Part shown: piece after piece, positions 24,250 to 36,200 of the stretch
Layout: each line of letters starts with the position of its first letter
Numbering within the stretch: the stretch's first letter is position 1
Source: Opisthocomus hoazin
Taxonomy: Eukaryota; Chordata; Aves; Opisthocomiformes; Opisthocomidae
DNA length: 64,000 nt
Direction of reading: 5' to 3'
Assembly (NCBI RefSeq): GCF_030867145.1
Contig: NC_134436.1
Location: forward strand, 3,162,001-3,226,000
The notes under the pieces: model-generated
What the model was told of the DNA's origin: nothing
The model's input: the letters and a program-made list of their open reading frames with translations, nothing else
Databases searched by the model: none
Made by a program: the position numbers and the translations under genes

Positions 24250-27200
24250 CTGGAGGGAGAAGCAAGAGCGGGACGAGACTGGCAGCACTCCCGGCCCTTG
24301 CTCCCACCGTGCCGCCAGCTGCGGTCCCAACCTGGCTCAGCCTTAGCTCGGGCCAGGCTCAGCCCCCGCGCCAGAGCAGCCCCGGGGACGGCTGTGAAGG
24401 AGCGGAGCACCCAGGGCATCACCTACCTCCTCGCCATGGCTTTCCTCCTCCTTCTGACTGCTGGGCTGTTTCCCCTCGGCCTGCTTCCCGGCTGCTTCGG
24501 GCAAGAGGCTGTCCAGCCAGCTCAGGTCGTGCAGGGAGAAGACCCGCTCCAGCCCCTTCCGGATCCCCACCAGTGCCAGCAGCTAGGGCCAGGGCGAAGC
24601 GTGGATCAACATCACACAGTGCTTGGGGCTGGGGGCCAGGGAATAGACAGCGTGGTCCCAGTCACACTCCCTCCATCCCCCTGGTAAGTGCCAGGGATGT
24701 GGCATGTCACGTGTCCTGGCTTGGTCCGAGGGGACGGTACTCGCTCAATGCCTGCAAAGCAGTGACAGCCCCGCCGGCCCCAACCCAGGAGGCCAGTGCC
24801 ACCAGGGCAAAGCCATGCTGTGGCCCTGCAGGGACCCCACCAGCCCTTGGGGGTCTGAGCACCCACGTACACCACCAGCCAGGGCGTGCCCCCACCCAGG
24901 GCAGCCCCGCATCCCTTGCCCCTTGCTGGGGCTCCAGCGATGCTCAGGACACTTGTGGGCAGCACCCAGCCCAGCACCAAAACAGTGCCACCCAATTAAA
25001 AGGAATGTCATACCATCACTGGGAAAATAATAGCAGCCGCTGTGGACTTGATGACCCAGAGTAGGGCCAGGCACAGCAGCTGGATGACAGTGAAGAGGTG
25101 CACCTGGCGCAGGGGCACGTGGCGGAGGTAGGTGAGGTCTGGCTGGTGCTTGGCTGGCATCAGGAGCAGCCGCACACGGTCTGTGAGCTGTAGGAAGAAG
25201 ACAGCATGTGAGTCACACACCTCCAGCTTTCAGGCAGCTCTCACCCACCTCCCTGCTGGGACCTGGGCTGACAGGATGGGGTTTTGCCATTGTTTTTGCA
25301 GTTCAGCCCTCCATCTGTCTGCAGTGCTGCCAGCGTGATGCCTGGGCGGGTGAGTTTGTCTGCAAGACCAGGGGTCCTGGTACCACCATCGCCCCAGACC
25401 AGCTGAGCTCTTTTCAGGCAGACATCTAGAAACGACTCAAGCTGGTTTTAAAGGGTTAATTGAGAGATAACAACACCTTGATTCCCCTCTCTTCATGCAG
25501 GAAACTGCTGCTGCCTTTGCCAGAGCACAACCCTGGATTCCCCAAGCAGAGGGAGCAATGGAGGGGGTTTCCCAGCTTGCCATCCAGAGGAGGATAGTTG
25601 CAAGGAAAATGTACTGTTAAGAGGAAAAACTGGGGTAGGTATTTCTAGAGTGGGGACTTTTTTCCCCTCTGTGGATTTCTCAGGAGAGGAACGCAGCTGG
25701 CACATCAGCAGCAATGCCAGGACCAAAGATTAGTAGGTCCCAGCTCTGCCTGCAGCTCCCAGATGGGGATGTCACTATGTCTTTTGGTGCAAGTCTGGAT
25801 TATCCACTGGTCCCTCCACTCCTCCAAAACCACCTGACCCATCAGTGCAGAAGTTGCTTGTGCTCCTCAGCATCCAATACAGCTCCCTTTCCCTTTCCTC
25901 TGTCCTAGAAAGGTCCATCTGTCCCTCCTTCTCCTGGCCCAGGCTGGAGAAAGACCGATGCCCATGCTAGGCTGCACATCACACAGAGTTAAAATCCAGG
26001 CTCTGCTGTGCGGTGAGAGCTGGCGTCGAGCAAATCCCCTTATCCCCAAAACAGCCCCTGCTCACCTGGATGCTGTTCAGCGCTGCCACTCCCATGTGCA
26101 GAAAGACACCGTACAGCACAGGCATCGGGATGTGCTGCAAAACAGCAGAGCGAGGGGTCAGCAGGACATGATTGCCTGAGGGGGCTGTGCTTGCTGAGCA
26201 TCTTCTCCTGTATAAAAGTCTGCCCACATGGCCACAGCATTGGTTTCCTTAATTTCTAACTGCCCAGTTTAATTTCATGGCTTTTTGCTTAGCTTATGTC
26301 TTCGAGGGCTTTAAAGCCCAGATGTGCTCCTGGCTACACTGCTTGTGACAGGACATTGCAGTCTTCAGAGAGGGGAAACACATACGGAGTTCCTTTCCCT
26401 ATTTTCCAGGACATGGTGGGAGCAATCCTGGCTGGAGATGGAGAACACGATACCAAACCACTTAGAGTTAAGGCTTATGGCTCAGGATCTGTAAATGCTG
26501 GCGATGTCTCGCCTGCCTGGCACACCACTTTCCTTTTTATCTCCTCTGCAACCGTGAACTGGCTCCTGCCCTGTGTTGCTCAGCGTGGTCTGGTTTTCTC
26601 CCAAGCCGGAGCAGGCAAAGAGGGAGGCGGGGGTCACTTGTTGCTTCTCATGGCTTCCCCCAGGGGCACAGGGACTGCCCAAGGCTGGGTTGGCTTCCCC
26701 GGCATTACACAAGGGCAGTATGAGAGGAAGCATTGATCCACATGACCGACCAGTAGGTAACTGCTAGTGCTGGGGCTGCCGCAGGTGTGGCAGGGGAGAT
26801 TATAAAGAGAGATGGGTCCTTGCATGAAGGACCAAGTCAGACTTGTCCTGGGCCTGGGGAGGCAAGAAGAGCTGCCCTGGGGGAGGCTCCCAAAGCCCAC
26901 ACATACCCCTCACTGTCCTATATCTCACCACCCCCCGCAAAGGAGAGGGAGGACCGGGCAGGCTTGGTCTCCTGTTTGTCCATCATAAAAATCACAGAGG
27001 GTTTGGGTTGGAAGGGACCTTCACAGACCATCCAGTCCAACGCTCCTGTCATGAGCAGGGACATCTTCCACTGGACCAGGTTTCTCAAAGCCTCGTCCAA
27101 CCTGACCTTGAACACTCCCAGGGAAGGGGTATCCGCAACTCCTCCAAGCAACCTGTTCCAGTGTCTCACCACCCTCACTGTAAAACATTTCTTCCTGTTG

Positions 27201-30200
27201 TCCAATCTAACCCTGCCCTCTTGCAGTTTCAAAGCATTGCCCCTTGTCCTGTCACTACAGGACCTGGTAAAAAGTCTCTCTCTTTCTTACCAGTGCCCTT
27301 TATGTACTGAAATACCCCGGAGCCTTCTCTTCTCCAGGCTGAACACCCCCAACCCTCTCAGCCTCTCTCCATAGCAGAGCTGTCTCAGCCCTCGGACCAT
27401 TTCAGCAGCCTCCTCCGGCCCCGCTCCCACAGGTCCATGTCTGTCTTGTGCTGGTGACCCCAGAGCTGGACAGTGCCCCAGGGGGTCTCACCAAAGTGGA
27501 GCAGAGGGAGAGCATCCCTTCCCTCGCCCTGCTGGCCACGCTGCCGTTGATGCAGCCTGGGATGCAATTGGCTTTCTGGGCTGCGAGTGCACAAGGCTGG
27601 CTCATGTCGCATTTGTCACCCACCAGTACCCCCTAGTCCTTCGAGTGCACGAGGCCAGCTCATGTCCCATCTGTCACCCACCAGTACCCCCTAGTCCTTC
27701 TCTGCAGGGGGAGCCTAGACCTCTATCAATCGCTTCGTGCCCCAGTCTGTATTGATATTGGGGGCTGCACCCACCCAGCTGCAGGACCTTGCATCTGGTC
27801 TTGTTGAACCTCATGAAGTTCACATGGGCCCATGTCCTCCAAGGTCCCTCTGCATGGCATCCCATCCCTCAGGCATGCCAACTGCACCACTCAGCTTGGT
27901 GTCATCTGCTAATGTGCTGAGGGTGCACTCGATCCCACTGTGTCATTGATGAGGATTTTAAATAGTATTGAGCTGGCGGAAAAGTGACCTTCCACCTTCC
28001 CCTAAGTAACCCAGATGTGGCCAGGGTACACTGTGGAGGCTCTGCCTAATGTGGCAGCGGCGGCAGGAGCCAACACCAGCCAGGCTCAGCCCCCCATGGG
28101 GTGGTGTGGAGGGTAGTGGTGGGGTGTGTTTGGGGACCACAGGGGACCCTGATGCCCACAGGGAGGCTGGCCAGGTGACACAGGGCAGCAGGGCGCTTTT
28201 GTGCCAGCCGTCCTGCAACGCTCAAGCCCAACCCCTTCCCATGCTGCACACATCTCCTTACCTAGTGGGCAGGCTTCCCATGATGGATGGATGGGATCAG
28301 GGACGGCAGGGTTAGGAACCCCCCTGCCTTGCAGGATATGGTCACCCCCTGCCTTGGAAAAGAGGCCAGACCCAGCAGCCAGGCTCCCTACCTTGAGAAT
28401 GGGTGCCATGAAGATGGAGATCCCCGTTAGGACGAAGACGGCCAGGCCAGTCAGCCTCTGCTCCCTGTGGGCAGCATCACAGGTGTCACAAGGTGCCCCA
28501 GGGTCCCTCAGGAGCCCACAGCCCCTGCCTGCCCTCCCGGCCCCCAGGGTCTCTGCTCTTTTCAGCTTTGATGGCCACAGGGACCAGCGGCATCCCAGGG
28601 GAGAAACAAGCAGCCCCAAAGCCGGGTCTTCCAGCCAGCGTGGGCACGTCCCTGTCCTCTGGCTCTGCAGCCATGGGCAAGGGGTCCATCAGAGTGGGGT
28701 CCAGGCTCATTGTGTACCTGATGCCCAGGAACTCAGGGTGCTCGCCAGGAGCTGAGGTTGCGTTCTCCCTCCTCAGGCTCTCCATGTGCGCCAGGGAGAT
28801 GACAGTGGCTGAGACATACCAGGGGAGGCCGGTGGCGGAGGTGACCACCATCAGGAGGGAGACACAGAGGAGGTCCAGGTGAAAGCCTGCTCCTTTCTGC
28901 AACAGGAGAGGCAGTGGGGCTGGGGGCAAGCCATCTTGCTGGCAGCATCAGAGGGGTGGCAGTGGGGTCTGCTCACCTTGCTGGCCGGTTCAGGGTGCTG
29001 TTCTCCCCTGGCTGCCCCCTTGACCCATGGGGTCCAGCCAGGACCTGAGTCCTCCCCATTGACTGGGTCCTGCCCACTGGCTGTGCCCCACTCACCTTCA
29101 GCTTGTACTCCCTACGGTTAAGGATGACGGCCGTGATCTGCTGGTCCATGAAAATGAGGATGGTGACAAGGATGGCGGGCAGTGCGGACACCAGGCAGAC
29201 CCACCATGGATTGGCTCCAAAGGGGAAGACGATCCAGCCCCGTGTGGGGTTCGTGGGCTGCAGAGAGCAGAAGGGTCACAGCAGCTGCCACCCGCCTGTG
29301 GGGTCTGCCATGCAACCAGGTGATGGGACCAGCCCCAGGTGCCCAGGCTGGAGCCCTGCAGGAACCCAGGGATGCTCCACCTTGGGAAGGGAAGAGCATC
29401 CTCTCTCATCCTGAGGATATTCCTGAGCAGTGTGACCCACAAACCTCCTATGAGGACACCCTGGCTGTGGCAGAGCAAGGGTTGCTCCTGGGCATCACAG
29501 GCCAGGAGTTGGGCACGTGCCCCTGCGAGCGGGTGGAAGAGGTGGCATTGGGAGTTGGTGATGGCAAGCCTAAGGAGATAGCAGCGAGCACAACCTTCTC
29601 TGAGGTGCTGCCAGCCCTGCTCCACACCCAGGGTGGGGAGTCCAAGCCTGGACTTGAGCTTGTGCCTCTCGCTCCAACATGAGCTGTACTGTGACGTGGT
29701 TAGGCTGGGACCAAGCCAGGTTATTTACAGAGTGTGGGATCGGCTGCGATTCAACCCTATCTTGTTTGCTGGGGTGCAGCCCGCATCCCTATAGGACTAG
29801 ACCCAGCAGTGGGAAAGACAGCAGCAGCATGGCGGGATGGCCACTGTGGGGGGGACAGACCCACTCCCTGGCAGTGCCATGCCCACCCTGCTGGCACCTT
29901 CAGCTCACTGGGGACAAGGAGCTTGGGGGTCTCCAGGCCCAGGGCAGCGTCGATGGCACAGGAAGTGAGGATGGCCAGGATGATGGCAAAGTCGCTCACC
30001 AGCTTCCGCACCTGCAGATGGAGAGGGCTTGGCCTGGGCTGACCAGGGCAGGGAGCTGCCCCAGAACACCTGGTGCCATCCCCATGTCACTGGGATGGGT
30101 GGCCATGCCACTGGGATGGCTGAAGGATGCTCACCCCTGCAGGGAAGTAGCGGCTGCTCCTGAAGCACTTGAGCATGGTGCAGGAAAGGAAGGTACCCCC

Positions 30201-33200
30201 GAAGAGCAGGAAGGAGATGAGGGTAACATCGGGCACATACTGGCAGCTGGTCCCCAGGAGGTGCCCCCCTCGATCCAAGCACTGGGTCCTGCTCAGCCTG
30301 GCCAGGGTGGCAGCAGGCTGCGGGGACAGGACAGGTGGCGAGGAGGGGTCACACACGGACACCTCAGGCTCACCTCAGCCCCTCGCCCACCCACCTGGAA
30401 GCAGGGGCTGTACCTGCTGAGGTGCCAGGAGCGAGGGGAGTGGCGTATCATTCCCTGCGGAGCTGTGACCTGAAAGGGGGTGTGGGGGTCAGGGTGCCAG
30501 CACCATGGGAACATTCCATCACAAATGACTGGGACTGTATTGCCATTGGTGTGGCTCCTCAGGCTCTCCTCAGAGGCTCAGAGTGCTAGATGAGGCCCCA
30601 TGGGACCCCTGAGGTCCCAGCACTGGATGATGCTCAGAGAAGACCAAGGGGGGATGCCTCTGTGAAGGGCTTGGCTGAAGCACCAGCCACTCAGAGGCAC
30701 CATCTGCCCCAGGCTGTGCCCAGCACTGATGCTTCTGGTACGTGGTGTGGGTCCCATTTGCAGCATCAGTGTGGACATGTCTTCAGGCTCTAAGAAACAC
30801 CCTCTGATTTACAGATAGGGCTAGAAATAGCAGTACAAACTCACCCGGATGCCCACCTTCAGCCCCTGGCATCCCCCATCCCAGAGCCACGGAAGCCAGA
30901 CCAAGGCTCCCCTTGTTCCTGATGCTGCCCTGCCCGGTGCCCGGGCAGTGCCGGGAGGCAGAGACGGGTGGACAGACAGCATGGAGCGGAGTGGAGGAAG
31001 GTGCCAATGTGGTCAGGCAGGCAAGGATGGAACTGAGCAGCCCCCTCCTCCTCCAGCACCTTCCCCCATCTAGCTGGGCAGCAGGGTGCCAGCAGGGTCC
31101 CAGGGTGGCAGCCCGCTGCTCCCACCAGCCCCACAGCTGCTTGGGCTCACCAGAACTGGACAAGTTGCAGACACAGCTGTAGGAGGTGACGTTGTCGAGC
31201 CGGTACTGCCAGTTGATGGGGAAGGCGTCCGCTAGGCTCAGCATCTTCTTCAGGGAGTCGTAGATGAATATCAAGCTGATGAGGGCGCAGAAGCCTTCCT
31301 CGGTGAAGCGGGTGAAGTACCGCACCAGGTAGCTGGCCTCAGTGGCCACCAAGACTATGCCAAAAAAGGCCACCCAGAGCCCAATCCAGAGGCGAAACTC
31401 CAGGTAGTCCAGGCTGTGGTCCCTGGTGGGAAGGGTGACTCAAAGCCTCAACAATGACACCCACCTGGCATGATGGTGGCCCATGCCCTGTCCAGGAGGC
31501 AGCAGCCCGAGGATCCATCCCTGGCAGGGTACTTACTGGCTGAAGGAGAAGAGGAGGCGCTCAAAGACCAGCATGGGGCCTGTGCTGCTCAGGATGGTCA
31601 GGGGCTGGCCAGAAAAGAGGCAGAAGATGGAGCCGGCAAAGGCTGTGCCCAGGAAGCTCTCCAGTACCCCCTGAAATGCAGGGGAGGGATGCCAGGCACC
31701 AGACACATGGTGGGGACAGGGTTCCCAGACCTGTCCCCTCCAGCAGCACAGCTGCAGGCAGCTGCCTGCACCTCCCTGCACTGCAGGGTGTAGGGTCAGC
31801 GGCTGGGGAGCACAGAGGCTGGGGAAGGATGCAGGGTTTGGGCGATGCTCAGGATGCCCTGGGAGCACCACTGGCTGCCCAGGCACTGGTGGGAGACGGG
31901 CACCCGGGAGACCTGTGGGTTGGGCTGAGCAGGGTTGATGTAGGGCACCCCGTAGCCCCACCAACCTGCATGCTGGCAGTCGCATCCCCCAGCATGCCCC
32001 CGAAGGTGATGGCATTGGTGACTGTTGCCAGGTAGATGTAGAGCACTGCCGAGAGGCACTGGGGGTGCAGGGCATCGGAGAAGTCGCTGCCATACCACGG
32101 TGCCTTCCGCCGGATGTCTCGCAGCAGCCCCCCAAAAAGCCTGCGGTAGTGGAGGGAGATGTCAGAGCCCCCCCTGCAGCCAGCCATCACCCCCTGAGAG
32201 AGGTGCAAGGCAGAGGATGGTCCCTTTCCCGAGAGACACCAGCCCAGGGTGGTTGGACGTGGTGGTCCCATGGGCTGCGGAAAGCCAGCACCCTGCCCTG
32301 AATTTGGCATCCTGCTACACCTCCCACCACTCTCGTCCTTCCAGGCACCCACCTGCCTGTCCTCTCCAGCTCCTCCCTGGAGTGTGGGTGCCCCAGGCCA
32401 GCTCGCTCCCCAGCTGCTGCCATGTCCCCATTGCTGTGGGACTGCTGATCCGGTGGGTGCCTGGTGGGCCTGTGGCAGACAGAGCCTGAGATTACAGGCT
32501 TCAGGTTGGAGCCCTCAGAATCCAGCTGTGTCTAGGGGATGCTATGAGGGGGCAGCAAGGATGGAGATGGGGTAGAGGTGCAAGCAGGTCTGTGAGGATC
32601 TTGTACATCCCCTGCTAATGACGAGGAGGAGAAAGATCAGGAGGAGGAGGAGAGATGGGGGATTGGACTAGATGATCTTCAAGGGTCCCTTCCAACCCAG
32701 CCATGCTCTCCTCCAGCAAACCCTGGAGCCAGCCCTAGCCAGACTGATTTTGGTGGAGGAGCTGGGCAGAGCTGGAGGTGTCCTTCATGGAGGGTGAGTT
32801 TCACATCCAAGTGCTGAAACCCAGCGTTCCCAGAAGCTCCTGCCTGAAGGGCAAAGGAGGCAGTTTTGCCATCCCCTGCCAAGTGGGACAGCAGAACTGA
32901 CAGCACCGGGGACCAGACCTGTGGTCATCGGCCAAAGCTGCAGAGGGGCTTGGCTGGGACGACCTCACTGGCAAAGATTGGCTCCTGGGTGGCTTCATCC
33001 CCGTGAAGACGGAGTTTTCAGGGTCACTGGCAGAGGTCTCCACCTGAGACCCTGCAGAGGGGCTGACAGAGGCTGCAGTTGCCCTCCTTCCAGCTTACCT
33101 CCTGTGCAGAGACAGCAGACAGCTTGGCGGAGGAATTCGGGCACTGGGGTCCCATTTCCCAGGAGGAAGCACAGTCACCTCATCCAGGAATGCCTCCATC

Positions 33201-36200
33201 CCTGCTATGAGGTCCTCTCGGTGCTCAGCCTGCCGAGCAACCCTTTGGAAGAGCTATAGGGAGATGCTGTGGTTTAGCTACCACCTCCCTGCGCTCAGCC
33301 ACTCAGAGACTTCCTCTGAGCCTGCAGCCATCACCAGGAAAGGCATCCATCCACTTCAGTACAAGGGGTGCACCTACATCCTGCAGACCCACCCCAAACC
33401 TTTGTTTTCTTATCCAGGGCAAGGGAGGCCACCATATCACCCCATCCTCTGCCTTGCCTGCTGCAGCCTGCAGAGGAGAGGAGCCCCAGTGTCCTCAGCA
33501 TAGGCTTCATTCCAGACCCATCCCACTGAAGAGTGCTGCACCAGGCTCACCTCATCTGTCAGCAGTGTGGCCATGGCCCTGCCAACCTCATGGTAGGCTT
33601 TCAGTTTGGCTCGGGGACCCAGCAGAATGAAGAGAAACCTGTGGGTATGACAGCGCATTCTCATGAGAAGCCCTCTCCTCGCCAGGGGATGCTTCTCCCA
33701 GGGGAGATTATGCTGCTGCAGGATGCTGGGGAAGGCGGCTGGGCAGGCTTGGGAGGCTGCTGCAGGTCTAAGGGGTGGTCACCCTAAGTGGGGGTTCGGG
33801 GGCAGAAGACAAGTCACGTGTCTGCTGCCCACTGAGTGGAAACCCTATGGGAGACCATGGGACACCAGGACGCTGGCTGGCAGGGTCTGCAGAAACCCAG
33901 GCTGGGAGGGAATGGGACAGGTCTTTGGGGCAGAGAAGGAGACATCCTTGGCTGGGGATGTCTGTGGGGCTGTGCTCTCAGCTGGTGGTGTCTGTGGGAT
34001 CAAGCTCTGGGGTGGGGATGTCTGTGGGGTCAAGGTCTTGACTGGTGCTGTTTGTGGGCTCATGCTCATGGAAATGTTGCTCACAGGCAGGATGCAGGAG
34101 CATTAGCATCAGGAAGGAGAGCGTGCAAGCTGCACGAGCAGCAGGTTGGATAGGCCTATGGGGACATGGGAGGAGACTGGAAAGAGAGCTCAGAGTCCTT
34201 GAAGAAATACGGCTAAAATCCCACACCTCAGCAGGTGCTGCAAAATAATGTCTCTAGAGGGATAGCCCATCCAAATATTTAACCAAGCCCTCCATTGTTT
34301 TCCAAAACTGGCAAAAACTGTTCTGGTACCCCGAGGCTGTGGAGCAGTTCCAGTGATCGTACCCTGAGCAAATGGCCAGAGAGGGGGTAGGGAAACTCCT
34401 CTGACAGCACAAGCAGGGCTGAGGGTGGCTCGACAGAAACTGCTGCAGCCCTGACTTGGGGCACCAGTGCTGGAGGCCTCGCGGAGCCTGCTCCAAGGGG
34501 TCGAAAGGTGATGGTAGCCACCTGGGCTTGCTTTCACCCAGGCATCGTCTTCAAAGCGATGGGAAAACCTTAATATCCTAGAGATGGATCTGGGTGGGAG
34601 ATAGCCCTGAAACGGTGGCTGTGCCCACAGAACAGCCCAGGGCAGCCAGCAAAGGGAATAGCACCACGGGCAAAGGGGTGGGTAGGGACAAGCTCTCCTT
34701 CCCCTCCTCTTTGGGGGAGGAAAATACAGGGCAAGGGGTTGTCGTGAGCCCCTCGACAGCCGTGGGGGCTCACTGGGGACTTGCCACCCATCTCCCACCA
34801 AGGAGAGAGCAGGAGGTGGATGGACGTCCTGCTCCACCCAGCTCTCGGTGGACGGGTGCTCTGGGTAGAGTGACCAGGAGGTGGCAATGTCCCTCCTGAT
34901 CCCTGCCTGCCTCCTCTGCACGCTCTCTGAGGAAGTCCCCAGCTCAAGGGGCATACTGACCGTTTCTCCTTACAGCTTCAAATTGTGCATTCCTCAACCA
35001 CGCAGAAACACCTCCTGCCCTGCTCCTTTCCCCCCACACCAACAGTGCCGCAAGAGCCACCCCTCCACTCAGGAGAGCATCATGAGCTGCAGGAGAGCAA
35101 GAAGATCCTGCAAACCTGCAACCCTTCCCAGTCATGAGCCCCCCATGCTCCCAGGCAGTAAGTGGAGAGCATCCAGACCCTCCTAAGGAGGAGAGTGAAT
35201 GCAGAGCCCAGGTGGGGATAACCTAGGTGAGCCTGTCTTGGGATGCTCCTAAGGAGCTGGGAAAAGCGGGAGAGGAAGCAGTGAGCCAGGGTTCTGGAAC
35301 TGCACATGGCATTGGGTGCCATACCCTTTGCTTTCACCAAGCAAAGCTTTGTCCTGTGCAGGAGGGAGTAGAGTGACAGGGATGAAATGGGGTGCAGGGT
35401 CATTGGCCATGCTCCATTTACCTGCTGGGGAGAGAGACTTCAGCCAGCGAGCCGAGGGCCACCCCTTGCCTGAGGCGGATGAAGGTGGTGAAGGGCTTCT
35501 CCAGGAATTCAACTTCACCAACAGCAACGTGAGCTGCTTCAGCCCCTCGTGGGACCTTCTTCTGAAATCGGTTTCTCAGCTGAAAGGAAAAGGATGCAGC
35601 GGCTGGGCACTCGGGATGCAGCAGCTGCTCTCAGCTCAACTCTGTCCTGCCTTACCTGCTCCTTAAGAGGTGTTTCAGAGAGCTGGGCTCCGGGTTCAGA
35701 CCAGCTTTTGGCCTTCCCTGCAAAGAAAGGGAGCAAGCAGCAAAATACACATGCAAGCAAATGGCCAGCATGGGAATGGCTCTGGGCTGCTGGCAGTGGA
35801 GGGATGCCCAGTGGGACAGCCATATTGCCACCTATGGCTGGGTTCTGTGCCTACCTCGGCAGAGAGAGAGGCCGAGATCGGCGAGGAGCTGCAGCAGAGA
35901 TTTAGTGGGCTGGTGCCGTGGCTGGCGGAGCAGGAGATCTGCCAGGCGCTCCCTCACCTCGGGCTGCAGCTCTGCTTCCTCAGAAAGTGCCTTGTCTGCA
36001 ACAGGGATGGGGATGACCCTGAGCCTTCTTGGTTCACTGTCTGGTGCAGGGCTACCCGGGGAAAAGCCCACTTTGCTGGAGCAGCAGATAGCTACCCCAG
36101 GTACCCAGCTATCATGCATCAGTGCTTTTATATAGAGACCTCATGATGGCCTGGTCCCTCTCTGGTGACCAGCTCATCCCAGGAGGTGACCTTTGCATTC

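Larger units (their letters stand above)
22440..24280. promoter_or_regulatory. CpG island: ANKHD1 promoter/exon 1, overlapping the SLC4A9 3' end
   Basis: The sequence switches abruptly from AT-rich to very GC- and CpG-rich near 22440 and stays so to about 24280. The island covers ANKHD1 coding exon 1, its 5' flank (23250-24198) and the last coding exon of SLC4A9 (24199-24249). No TATA box was seen, which fits a housekeeping-type dispersed promoter. Several ATTGG motifs (CCAAT in gene orientation) lie between 23389 and 23814. Confidence 0.85.
26135..28391 (-). other. SLC4A9: SLC4A9 intron between exons 18 and 17, hosting a CR1 copy
   Basis: The largest SLC4A9 intron found (2.26 kb). CR1 fills 26986-27957; the remainder is unique-looking GC-rich DNA with no supported gene. 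Confidence 0.85.

Noticed and set aside
29757-30042. Plus-strand frame opposite SLC4A9 exon 14
   Set aside because: It is a shadow of the conserved minus-strand exon; no independent evidence.
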